A DNA stretch of 7,884 nucleotides from Cyanobacteria bacterium UBA1186. GTDB taxonomy: Bacteria; Cyanobacteriota; Vampirovibrionia; Gastranaerophilales; Gastranaerophilaceae. The notes under the pieces are model-generated. The model was given only the letters and a program-made list of their open reading frames with translations. It was not told where the DNA came from and did no database searches. The stretch lies in NCBI GenBank assembly GCA_002309875.1, contig DBYM01000030.1, forward strand, positions 1,244 through 9,127. Reading direction: 5' to 3'. Shown here one piece after another: positions 1-5,594 of the stretch (positions within the stretch are counted from its first letter, which is position 1; each line of letters opens with the position of its first letter). The translations under genes were made by a program, and so were the position numbers.

Positions 1-210
1 TTTTGCGGGGTCGGATTCGTTTGAGATTTCTCCTCTTGCGTTTACGATAATCTTATCAAGTTCGGCCATTTTTTTGGAATGCTCCTGTTTTAACTGTTTA
101 ACCTGTGAAGAATTATCAACAATCTGCTGCAGATCAACGACTGCAATTTCCTGAGCATAAACATTTCCGAAGGCCGTCATAAAAGCCAAAACCAATAAAC
201 TTTTTTTCAT
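1..210 (-). CDS. skp: OmpH/Skp-family periplasmic chaperone, N-terminal 70 residues (cut by window edge)
   Basis: This gene reads leftwards out of the window, so only its first 70 codons are seen. The product opens with a Sec signal peptide (MKKSLLVLAFMTAFGNVYA, then QEIAVVD). The segment AVVDLQQIVDNSSQVKQLK follows, typical of the OmpH/Skp family, in which a short beta strand leads into long charged helices that hold unfolded outer-membrane proteins in the periplasm. The visible rest (KQEHSKKMAELDKIIVNARGE) is hydrophilic and coiled-coil-like, as expected. An AAGGAGAG Shine-Dalgarno (217-224 on the complement) lies six bases before the ATG and fixes the start. If the assignment is right, the cell is diderm. 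The C-terminal half is unseen, so a related coiled-coil periplasmic protein cannot be excluded. Confidence 0.8.
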   Translation of the reverse strand, partial: MKKSLLVLAFMTAFGNVYAQEIAVVDLQQIVDNSSQVKQLKQEHSKKMAELDKIIVNARGEISNESDPAK

Positions 211-333
211 AATTTTCTCTCCTTTTTTATTTTTTATATTAAAAATTTAAATTCCAAACCATTGGACAATTCACCTAATTCCTACGGCAATCGTATGATT
301 GAAATAGAGTTTCATTTAAATTAAAATGTGGGT

Positions 334-1071
334 ATGTTAAGAATAGTTATTTCAGCATTAATAATATTTTTGAGTACAATTCCCTGTTATTGTGAAACGA
401 ATGATAACAAGGATATTAAGCCTGCAAATGAAATAAAAGAAACATACAAAATCAATGCACATGTTGAATATGACGACAACGAGGTTGAAACGATATATCT
501 TGACGATACTATTGAAAAACCGCGTATAAATATTCCCAAAAGGTCTTTAACTCTGCCTGTCGGAGTTTTGAACATAACCTCAAATGCAAATACCGCAAGA
601 AGTGCGCTTGCCCGTGCAATGATAAACAGAGGGCAACTCACCGATATTTTGCCTCTTTGCGGGAACGTAACCGAAACATACTACGGATTTTCGTACGGAC
701 AAATTTGGGAGCAGGATTTGTCTTATTCGCAGATTGAAGACACAACCGCTTTTTTCTTAAGATATGACACTCCCCGCTGGCTTTCCATTACTGCATCAAT
801 CAGACAATCCACAAATCAGGATATCGGAACTCAGTACAATACCCTCAGAATTACACCGGAGTGGCATATTACGGACAGACTGACTATTAAAGATTCTTTC
901 AGTACATATATGAATCTGCCTAAAAACAAAAACGAAATTACGCTTGTTTATACACCGGCGCTTCAGAAATACGCAGATGCTTTAAAGTTTGAACTTGGAT
1001 TTGCGGAATCATTTTACAGAAGCGGTAAGCGCAGTTCGGCAATAAGTTTTTCAACAGGCTTCAGGTTGTAA
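334..1071 (+). CDS. Exported beta-rich protein of unknown function, possibly outer-membrane associated
   Basis: I do not recognise the family. The ATG at 334 gives 245 residues beginning with a clear signal peptide (MLRIVISALIIFLSTIPCYC); an in-frame GTG at 328 would add two residues. Neither start has a good Shine-Dalgarno. No lipobox is convincing, because Pro or Tyr precedes the candidate cysteines. After a charged, probably flexible N-terminal part (residues about 22-75), the C-terminal 150 residues alternate polar and aromatic or aliphatic residues in short strands (for example TAFFLRYDTPRWLSITASIR, then LRITPEWHITDRLTIKDSFS) and end in SFSTGFRL. This looks like amphipathic beta strands, perhaps a small barrel or beta sandwich on the outer membrane. 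The gene diverges from the skp-like gene, which would fit an envelope role; that link is inference. A weak -10 candidate, TATGAT, lies at 294-299 without a good -35. Confidence 0.7.
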   Translation: MLRIVISALIIFLSTIPCYCETNDNKDIKPANEIKETYKINAHVEYDDNEVETIYLDDTIEKPRINIPKRSLTLPVGVLNITSNANTARSALARAMINRGQLTDILPLCGNVTETYYGFSYGQIWEQDLSYSQIEDTTAFFLRYDTPRWLSITASIRQSTNQDIGTQYNTLRITPEWHITDRLTIKDSFSTYMNLPKNKNEITLVYTPALQKYADALKFELGFAESFYRSGKRSSAISFSTGFRL

Positions 1072-1094
1072 TTAACGGAAAAATTTTATATAAT
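1066..1094 (+). promoter_or_regulatory. Sigma-70-type promoter for the FtsB-like gene, apparently leaderless
   Basis: TTGTAA at 1066-1071 and a perfect TATAAT at 1089-1094 are separated by 17 bases. The -35 overlaps the TAA stop (1069-1071) of the preceding gene. Only six bases separate the -10 from the ATG at 1101, so a normal start point would fall on the A of the ATG. No Shine-Dalgarno is present, which agrees with a leaderless mRNA. Confidence 0.65.
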
Positions 1095-1100
1095 CGGATT

Positions 1101-1535
1101 ATGGTCAAAAGTACACAAAATAAGCGAGTTCCCAAAAAGGTAGTGAATAAAGAAGCGAAAAAAGGTGAAGAAAAAACTTCATCATCAAAAAGCACTTCTT
1201 CATCTTCAACGGGAATTTACTATTCCTTTTTGACTATAATACTTCTGCTTTGCCTGCTTCAGATAACCGTAAGTGCGGTATTAAATGTGTCCAAGGTTGT
1301 TTCATATAAGGCAAAAATCGTTCAGATAACAAAAACGAGAGATAATGCGCTTGCACTGAATAAACAGTTAAAAGACAATATTAATAATTTTTCAGATGTT
1401 GCGGGACTTGAAGCAATTGCAAGAAATAACCTCAAAATGTCTTCGGAAGACGAGGTGCTCGTAATAATAAATACTCCCAAAGAGGACGAAACAAAGGTTA
1501 AAAAACGCAGTTTTTGGGATAATTTTAAGAGTTAG
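1101..1535 (+). CDS. FtsB/DivIC-like septum formation initiator protein
   Basis: This is a 144-residue bitopic membrane protein of the FtsB/DivIC type, which joins FtsL and FtsQ/DivIB partners in the divisome to link septal peptidoglycan synthesis to the Z ring. A Lys- and Ser-rich cytoplasmic tail (1-38) precedes one membrane segment (about 39-62). A periplasmic coiled coil follows (about 64-97), and then the family's terminal motif at 103-123 (LEAIARNNLKMSSEDEVLVII), which corresponds to the usual 'IE..AR..L.M...DE.' pattern. The cytoplasmic tail is longer than in E. coli FtsB and nearer to Gram-positive and cyanobacterial forms. The start is set by the -10 box ending six bases upstream. 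The stop (TAG, 1533-1535) overlaps that of the convergent Mini-RNase III gene. FtsB and DivIC cannot be told apart here, so no symbol is given. Confidence 0.85.
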   Translation: MVKSTQNKRVPKKVVNKEAKKGEEKTSSSKSTSSSSTGIYYSFLTIILLLCLLQITVSAVLNVSKVVSYKAKIVQITKTRDNALALNKQLKDNINNFSDVAGLEAIARNNLKMSSEDEVLVIINTPKEDETKVKKRSFWDNFKS

Positions 1536-1903
1536 TTAAAAAACTCCGTTTGTCTGAACAGATTGTAAAAATATTCCAATCTTGTCTTGTCGTGCAGATA
1601 CCAATAGCCGATAAGCACTTCAAAAGCGGTTGCAGACCTGTAATCCGTCTGAATATTCCGTCTGCCGACAGGAATAGGAAGATTTCTTCCCCGTTTTGCG
1701 AGTTCGGTTTCTTCCTCCGTTAATTCAGGCATAATCATCTCAAGCATCTGATGCTGAAACGGGGCATTTACCCTGTCAGTTGTCATCTTATGCAGCAACT
1801 TTGAGTTTGAAGTTTTAAAAATTGTGTAATTTCTTACAAACAATTCCCAGACGCAGTCACCTAAGTGGGCATAATTTCTTAATACGATTTTTTCTTTAAG
1901 CAT
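1532..1903 (-). CDS. mrnC: Mini-ribonuclease III (MrnC)
   Basis: This 123-residue protein consists of an RNase III catalytic domain alone, without the dsRNA-binding domain. In Bacillus subtilis the family matures 23S rRNA in double-stranded stalks. The first signature is YAHLGDCVWELFVR (11-24) with catalytic Asp16. KRGRN at 70-74 is the family's conserved basic loop, and ATAFEVLIGYWYL (91-103) carries the second acidic residue, Glu95. The length matches the family, which is common in Firmicutes and cyanobacteria. I chose the ATG at 1901-1903: it aligns with the usual N terminus and sits six bases after an extended -10 box. A longer in-frame TTG start at 1939 would fall in the hairpin loop and adds unconserved residues. 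The gene follows reverse rubrerythrin but appears to have its own promoter. Confidence 0.92.
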   Translation of the reverse strand: MLKEKIVLRNYAHLGDCVWELFVRNYTIFKTSNSKLLHKMTTDRVNAPFQHQMLEMIMPELTEEETELAKRGRNLPIPVGRRNIQTDYRSATAFEVLIGYWYLHDKTRLEYFYNLFRQTEFFN

Positions 1904-1909
1904 GGAATC

Positions 1910-1939
1910 AGTATAACAGTAAAGGGCGGACAAAATCAA
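1910..1939 (-). promoter_or_regulatory. Extended -10 promoter for mrnC, apparently leaderless
   Basis: On the complement, TTGATT (1934-1939) is followed after 18 bases by TATACT (1910-1915), which is preceded by TG with one intervening base (extended -10, TGTTATACT). Six bases, GATTCC, separate the -10 from the ATG at 1903, so transcription would begin at the A of the start codon. No Shine-Dalgarno precedes the ATG. The -35 box starts in the tetraloop of the hairpin at 1922-1955. Confidence 0.6.
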
Positions 1940-1955
1940 GATTTCGTCCGCCCTT
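1922..1955 (-). terminator. Strong hairpin after the rubrerythrin gene, probable intrinsic terminator
   Basis: Two 15-base arms (1922-1936 and 1941-1955) pair along their whole length with one G-U wobble and enclose a CTTG tetraloop (minus-strand reading). The core is GGGCGGAC/GTCCGCCC. It begins 15 bases after the rubrerythrin stop. The following T-run is short (TTTACTGTT), so termination may be incomplete or need a factor. The same stem could also stop antisense transcription from the FtsB-like gene. Confidence 0.65.
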
Positions 1956-1970
1956 CAAACTTTAATTATT

Positions 1971-2513
1971 TTATGCAAAATAGCGTGCTAATAAACCGTC
2001 AAAACCTCTGCCGTGGCGGGCTTCGTCTTTAGCCATTTCATGAACCGTATCATGAACCGCATCAAGTCCCAATTCTTTGGCACGTTTTGCCAATTGCATT
2101 TTGCCGTCGCATGCACCAAATTCTGCTTCTGCTCTGAGTTCAAGATTTCTCTTGGTTGAAGTTGTAAGAACTTCGCCTAAAAGTTCTGCAAATCTTGCAG
2201 CGTGGTCAGCCTCTTCAAATGCGTATCTTTTGTATGCTTCAGCGATTTCCGGATAACCTTCTCTGTCTGCCTGTCTTGACATTGCAAGATACATACCGAC
2301 TTCAGTACATTCACCCGCAAAATTAGCCTTTAAACCTTCAAGAATTATCGGGTCAACATCTTTTGCAACACCAACAACGTGTTCTGTCGTATATTTCTTT
2401 TCACCGTCTTCCATTTTTGTAAATACTTCTTTTACTGCACCGCAAATAGGGCATTTTTCCGGAGCCTCACCTTCAACAGTGTATCCGCAAACTGAACATA
2501 CATACTTTGCCAT
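1971..2513 (-). CDS. Reverse rubrerythrin (rubredoxin domain first), NADH-peroxidase type
   Basis: This 180-residue cytoplasmic non-haem iron protein of anaerobes reduces hydrogen peroxide, and in clostridia also takes part in O2 reduction, with electrons from NADH via rubredoxin reductases. Domain order is reversed relative to classical rubrerythrin. A rubredoxin-like Fe(Cys)4 site comes first (C6-x2-C9 and C21-x2-C24), followed by a four-helix ferritin-like diiron domain. The latter shows E68/E71 in GECTE, E101-x2-H104 in EEADH and E164-x2-H167 in DEARH. Length and order match the Clostridium reverse rubrerythrins often annotated as NADH peroxidase. An AAAGGA Shine-Dalgarno seven bases upstream sets the start. 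It has its own strong promoter (2568-2596) and a hairpin after it. It fits an oxygen-sensitive cell that meets occasional oxidative stress. Confidence 0.94.
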   Translation of the reverse strand: MAKYVCSVCGYTVEGEAPEKCPICGAVKEVFTKMEDGEKKYTTEHVVGVAKDVDPIILEGLKANFAGECTEVGMYLAMSRQADREGYPEIAEAYKRYAFEEADHAARFAELLGEVLTTSTKRNLELRAEAEFGACDGKMQLAKRAKELGLDAVHDTVHEMAKDEARHGRGFDGLLARYFA

Positions 2514-2567
2514 AATAAAATCCTTTCATATAAACTTTAACTGAAAATATAACCTCGTATAAGTGTG

Positions 2568-2596
2568 ATTATATCATGAGAAAACCCGCTCTTCAA
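2568..2596 (-). promoter_or_regulatory. Extended -10 sigma-70-type promoter for reverse rubrerythrin
   Basis: On the complement, TTGAAG (2591-2596) is separated by 17 bases from a perfect TATAAT (2568-2573), and TGA before it makes an ideal extended -10. The expected start near 2561 gives a leader of roughly 48 bases that includes the Shine-Dalgarno. The -35 box lies in the loop of the purA terminator hairpin. Confidence 0.75.
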
Positions 2597-2607
2597 GTGT
2601 CAACGGG
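2581..2607 (-). terminator. Intrinsic terminator of purA
   Basis: On the complement a six-pair stem (CCCGTT with AGCGGG, one G-U pair) encloses an 11-base loop, followed directly by TTTT. It starts five bases after the purA stop. The stem is short, so it is probably a modest terminator. Its loop contains the -35 box of the next gene. Confidence 0.55.
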
Positions 2608-2612
2608 ATACC

Positions 2613-3890
2613 CTAAACCCTGAAAATTGTTTGTTCTCTGTCGGGGCCGACAGAGAGTATTCCAATCCTTGCGCCGACTAATTCTTCAACACGTTTAATG
2701 TATTTTTTTGTATTTTCGGGCAAATCTTCATACCTGCGGATTCCTGTTATATCCTGTTTCCAGCCTTCCATTGTTTCGTAAACAGGCTCTAAATATTTGT
2801 GAATAAATACATCTGTCGGATAAGATTTATAAACTTTGCCGTCTCTTGTATCTTTGTATGCAACGCAGACATTAATTTTGTCGAACGTATCAAAAACGTC
2901 AATTTTTGTGAGAGCAATGTTGGTAATTCCTCCGACTAAAACGGCATACCGCATAATAACGGCATCAAACCAGCCGCATCTTCTCGGGCGTCCTGTTGTA
3001 ACTCCGAATTCATGCCCGATTTTTTGAATCTTTTCACCGATTTCATCTTTGAGTTCGGTAACAAAAGGTCCTTCTCCCACTCTTGTAACATAGGCTTTGG
3101 TAACCCCGATAACTTCCTGAATCATGGTCGGGCCGTAACCGCTTCCCGTAGCAGCACCGCCTCCAATCGGGTTTGAACTTGTTACAAAAGGATATGTGCC
3201 GTAATCAATGTCAAGCATTACACCCTGAGCGCCTTCAAAAAGGATTGTTTTATTTTTATAAGCATTTAGAATTTCCTGCCAGTCAAAAGCGACATAAGGC
3301 TTGAATAATTCGGCATATTTTTCGCAGAGTGCAGTAATACAGTCTTTGGAATAAGGCTCTATCCCGTAAACTTTTTCAAGAGTTTTATTTTTTACGGGTA
3401 AAATCATATCAAGTTTTTCACTCAGGGCTTCGGGTGAGAATAAGTCCTGTATTTTTAAGGCAATACGTGCCATTTTGTCCGTGTAGGTCGGGCCTATACC
3501 CCTTTTGGTCGTTCCGATTTTGCCTTTGCCGGAATTAGATTCACTCCAGCCGTCAACTTCAATATGGTAGGGCAGCGTAATGGTTGCAAGCGGGGAAATT
3601 TTGAGATTTTCAAAATTTACTCCCTGAGATTTTAATTCGTTAAACTCTTTTTCAAAAGACTCGGGGTGAATAACCGTTCCCGCGCCGATAAAACAGGTTG
3701 TGTTGTCATAAAGTATTCCCGACGGGATAAGATGGAATTTGTACGTCTGACCTCCGGTGACAACAGTATGGCCCGCATTACAGCCGCCCTGATATCTTAT
3801 AACCAAATCTGCTTTTTCCGCAAGCAGGTCGGTAATTTTTGCTTTCCCTTCGTCACCCCACTGAGCACCTATAACAACGGTATTTTTCAT
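2613..3890 (-). CDS. purA: Adenylosuccinate synthetase
   Basis: PurA catalyses the GTP-dependent joining of IMP and aspartate to adenylosuccinate, the first committed step to AMP. The 425-residue length is normal. The N terminus shows the phosphate-binding loop GAQWGDEGKAK (8-18) with catalytic Asp13, and YQGGCNAGHTVV with catalytic His41. Next come GTTKRGIGPTYTDK, the VTTGRPRRCGWFD region, the guanine-specifying TKID in ALTKIDVFDTF, and the C-terminal signature ILSVGPDREQTI. The loop usually reads GDEGKGK; here the second glycine is alanine (A17). Cys37 replaces a residue that is often Asn or Val. The other key residues are present, so I expect an active enzyme. The start matches the E. coli N terminus (Asp13 and His41 fall in register) and has a GGGAG motif nine bases upstream. 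A hairpin and a possible promoter separate it from the upstream small gene. Confidence 0.97.
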   Translation of the reverse strand: MKNTVVIGAQWGDEGKAKITDLLAEKADLVIRYQGGCNAGHTVVTGGQTYKFHLIPSGILYDNTTCFIGAGTVIHPESFEKEFNELKSQGVNFENLKISPLATITLPYHIEVDGWSESNSGKGKIGTTKRGIGPTYTDKMARIALKIQDLFSPEALSEKLDMILPVKNKTLEKVYGIEPYSKDCITALCEKYAELFKPYVAFDWQEILNAYKNKTILFEGAQGVMLDIDYGTYPFVTSSNPIGGGAATGSGYGPTMIQEVIGVTKAYVTRVGEGPFVTELKDEIGEKIQKIGHEFGVTTGRPRRCGWFDAVIMRYAVLVGGITNIALTKIDVFDTFDKINVCVAYKDTRDGKVYKSYPTDVFIHKYLEPVYETMEGWKQDITGIRRYEDLPENTKKYIKRVEELVGARIGILSVGPDREQTIFRV

Positions 3891-3905
3891 TTAAACGGAC
3901 TCCCT

Positions 3906-3934
3906 TTTATAAAACTAATAGAGGTCGGCTTAAA
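3906..3934 (-). promoter_or_regulatory. Possible promoter for purA
   Basis: On the complement, TTTAAG (3929-3934, the exact loop of the hairpin at 3920-3943) is followed after 17 bases by TATAAA (3906-3911). The -35 is weak (3 of 6) and the -10 good (5 of 6). A normal start would give a leader of only about nine bases and would exclude the GGGAG at 3900-3904. Readthrough from the upstream genes would include that Shine-Dalgarno, so both routes are possible. Confidence 0.35.
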
Positions 3935-3943
3935 CCGACCTCT
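3920..3943 (-). terminator. Hairpin between the small four-cysteine gene and purA
   Basis: A perfect nine-pair stem, AGAGGTCGG with CCGACCTCT, encloses a six-base loop and starts eight bases after the stop of the 66-residue gene. It is shaped like an intrinsic terminator, but the bases after it on the minus strand (ATTAGTTTTAT) are a poor U-tract. It could be a partial terminator or an mRNA 3'-end stabiliser. Confidence 0.55.
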
Positions 3944-3951
3944 CAAACTTA

Positions 3952-4152
3952 TTATTGATTTTGTTGTGCTTGCCTTGCCTTTGCCTGTTTAGCCTGAACA
4001 TCAAGCATTGAATTATGCGCCATCATATAGACGGAACATATTTTATAATTCTTGAGATACCATGCGCAATTTTCCTGCATACATACAATCTCCACCTGCG
4101 AGCCTACGCTCATTAACGGACACAAAGGTATTGCTTTTTCATCTGACGCCAT
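3952..4152 (-). CDS. Small four-cysteine protein of unknown function, co-transcribed with nfnA-like gene
   Basis: The product has 66 residues. The family is not recognised by name. Four cysteines (C11, C24, C29, C39) sit in a compact N-terminal half: CPLMS, then C-x4-CAWY and a cysteine ten residues later. The spacing suggests a structural metal or Fe-S site, though this is inference. The C-terminal 20 residues are a low-complexity Gln/Ala/Lys helix (VQAKQAKARQAQQNQ). An AGGAG Shine-Dalgarno eight bases before the ATG, lying in the 16-base gap after the upstream stop, supports translation and an operon with the flavoprotein gene. It may act as a small accessory to that protein, but it could equally be an unrelated passenger. 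No signal peptide or membrane segment is seen. Confidence 0.8.
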   Translation of the reverse strand: MASDEKAIPLCPLMSVGSQVEIVCMQENCAWYLKNYKICSVYMMAHNSMLDVQAKQAKARQAQQNQ

Positions 4153-4168
4153 GCGCTTATCTCCTGTA

Positions 4169-5002
4169 TTATTCTGCGAGTTTTAACAAGTTACATTCCT
4201 CGCAGCGTTTTTCTTCCTCTTTATATATTTTACTACGATTAATTATTTCGTCAAAGTTTATTTTATGAGCATCAAAATCAGGCCCGTCAACGCAGGCAAA
4301 TCTTGTTTCTCCGTCAACCGTCAGCCGGCATGCTCCGCACATACCCGTACCATCTACCATAATCGGGTTCATGCTTGCCTCTGTATAAATACCCTTATCT
4401 CTTGTCATATTCGCAACGGCTCTCATCATGGGCAAAGGTCCTACTGCAATGGCATAATCGACTTTTTCCTTTGCCATAATTCTCTCTAAAACCTGAGTTA
4501 CAAACCCTTTTTCTCCCAAAGTTCCGTTGTCCGTTGTAATAAACAATTCGGTGCATGCGTTTCTCATTTTATCTTCCCAGAAAATAAGACTTTTATCTCT
4601 TGCACCCATTATCATATAAACTTTGTTTCCCGCATCTTTAAAAGCCTTGCTGATAAGATAACATGGCGCAGCGCCGTAACCGCCCGCAAGACAGACCACC
4701 GTTCCGTATTTTTTTATGTGGGTTGGCTGTCCGAGAGGGCCCACTATATCAATTAATTCGTCTCCCTCTTTTAATTCGGCAAGTTTTTTCGTGCTGTAAC
4801 CGACGGCCATAAATACTATTGTTAAAGCCCCCGTTTCTTTGTCAACGTCGGCTATTGTAAGCGGAACTCTTTCTCCGTTCTCTTCAACTCTGAATATAAT
4901 AAACTGTCCTGCTTTTGCGTTCCTTACGATATAAGGTGCTTCAACAACCATTTCATATTGGTTTGGACAGAGTTCTTTTTTCGATAATATTTTGTAGCCC
5001 AT
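4169..5002 (-). CDS. NfnA/SudB-type FAD and [2Fe-2S] flavoprotein subunit (ferredoxin-NADP+ reductase alpha-like)
   Basis: This 277-residue cytoplasmic protein belongs to the family of ferredoxin-NADP+ oxidoreductase small subunits (NfnA, also called sulfide dehydrogenase SudB), related to the dihydroorotate dehydrogenase electron-transfer subunit PyrK. An FAD-binding beta barrel has the RVPLTI motif (45-50). A nucleotide-binding fold has GGYGAAP (107-113). A [2Fe-2S] site near DGTGMCGACR uses C222, C225 and C237, followed by the family hallmark CVDGPDFD. The DGTGMCGAC block and the C-terminal position of the cluster favour NfnA over PyrK. The NfnB partner is not in this window. The tail ends with an additional C267-x2-C270 pair. 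The start is fixed by AAGGAAG upstream. In Nfn the complex bifurcates electrons between NADPH, NAD+ and ferredoxin; whether that occurs here depends on a partner elsewhere. Confidence 0.88.
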   Translation of the reverse strand: MGYKILSKKELCPNQYEMVVEAPYIVRNAKAGQFIIFRVEENGERVPLTIADVDKETGALTIVFMAVGYSTKKLAELKEGDELIDIVGPLGQPTHIKKYGTVVCLAGGYGAAPCYLISKAFKDAGNKVYMIMGARDKSLIFWEDKMRNACTELFITTDNGTLGEKGFVTQVLERIMAKEKVDYAIAVGPLPMMRAVANMTRDKGIYTEASMNPIMVDGTGMCGACRLTVDGETRFACVDGPDFDAHKINFDEIINRSKIYKEEEKRCEECNLLKLAE

Positions 5003-5021
5003 AATTCTTCCTTACCGAATA

Positions 5022-5030
5022 ATGATACCA
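5022..5030 (-). promoter_or_regulatory. Extended -10 element upstream of the nfnA-like gene
   Basis: TGGTATCAT on the complement is a good extended -10 (TG, one base, then TATCAT). No convincing -35 lies 16-18 bases upstream. A start near 5015 would give a leader of about 13 bases that still carries the AAGGAAG Shine-Dalgarno (5007-5013). No hairpin separates it from queH, so readthrough is also likely. Confidence 0.4.
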
Positions 5031-5048
5031 TAGAAAGACAAAAAATAC

Positions 5049-5594
5049 CTAATGTTTAGAAAATTTACAACCGCAATAATTTTGCCTGTATAACTTCAGT
5101 TCTTTTGAAAGGTTATTGGTCTTTAAAAATCCGTCTTTTTTCTTAAAATCAACCGCTAAATATTCAATTCCCAATTCTTCTCCGATTTTTAAACCGATTT
5201 CGCTTATTTTGCCAAAATCCTTATGCGGACTTACGGGGAGGGAAGTGGTAAAAGTGCCTATATTAAGTTCTGAGGCTTTTTCCCCCGCTTTTTTCAGACG
5301 GAGTTCAATACATTTATCACAACGTTTACCTCTTTCGGGCTCGTTTTCAAACCCTTTGATATAGTTTAAATACTCGTCAGGATTGTATTCTTCGACAATT
5401 AATTCAACATTATGATAACTGCACACAGTCTTCTGAGCCTCAAGCCTTCTCATAAACTCGGCTTCCGTATCAAGATTCGGGTTGCAAAAATAGACAACAG
5501 GCTCATATCCTGATTCTTTAAGCAGAGAAATCGGATACCCCGAGCAAATTCCGCAGCAGGCATGGATTAAAATTTTATTTTTTTCTTGCGCCAT
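5049..5594 (-). CDS. queH: Epoxyqueuosine reductase QueH
   Basis: QueH (formerly DUF208) reduces epoxyqueuosine to queuosine in tRNA, the last step of queuosine synthesis. It is a non-homologous, cobalamin-independent replacement for QueG. The 181 residues show the family signatures in order: the N-terminal HACCGICSGYP with C13, C14 and C17; ERGKRCDKCIELRL with C92 and C95; FTTSLPVSPHKD (115-126); and DFKKKDGFLKTNNLSKEL leading to YCGC with C174 and C176. These cysteines supply the iron-sulfur and mononuclear iron sites. Length and motifs are complete. The ATG overlaps the end of the VKOR-DsbA gene by 20 bases and has no good Shine-Dalgarno, so translation is probably coupled. Other queuosine genes are not in the window. 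Confidence 0.95.
   Translation of the reverse strand: MAQEKNKILIHACCGICSGYPISLLKESGYEPVVYFCNPNLDTEAEFMRRLEAQKTVCSYHNVELIVEEYNPDEYLNYIKGFENEPERGKRCDKCIELRLKKAGEKASELNIGTFTTSLPVSPHKDFGKISEIGLKIGEELGIEYLAVDFKKKDGFLKTNNLSKELKLYRQNYCGCKFSKH

Noticed and set aside
262..299. TTGGAC (262-267) and TATGAT (294-299) as a promoter for the exported protein gene.
   Set aside because: The 26-base spacing is too long for a sigma-70-type promoter; the TATGAT alone is only a weak candidate.
1529..1546. GAGTT/AACTC inverted repeat at the convergent stops as a terminator.
   Set aside because: The five-pair A/T-rich stem with an eight-base loop is too weak to call.
1904..1939. In-frame upstream extension of Mini-RNase III starting at a TTG.
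   Set aside because: The extra 12 residues are not family-like, and the TTG lies in the terminator hairpin loop and would overlap the -35 box.
2836..3027. Plus-strand ORF of 63 codons inside purA.
   Set aside because: It is antisense to a fully conserved gene, has no ribosome site and no recognisable product.
3666..3992. Plus-strand ORF of 108 codons across the purA start and the gap before it.
   Set aside because: It is a shadow of the purA N-terminal coding region and runs through the hairpin at 3920-3943; the protein resembles nothing.
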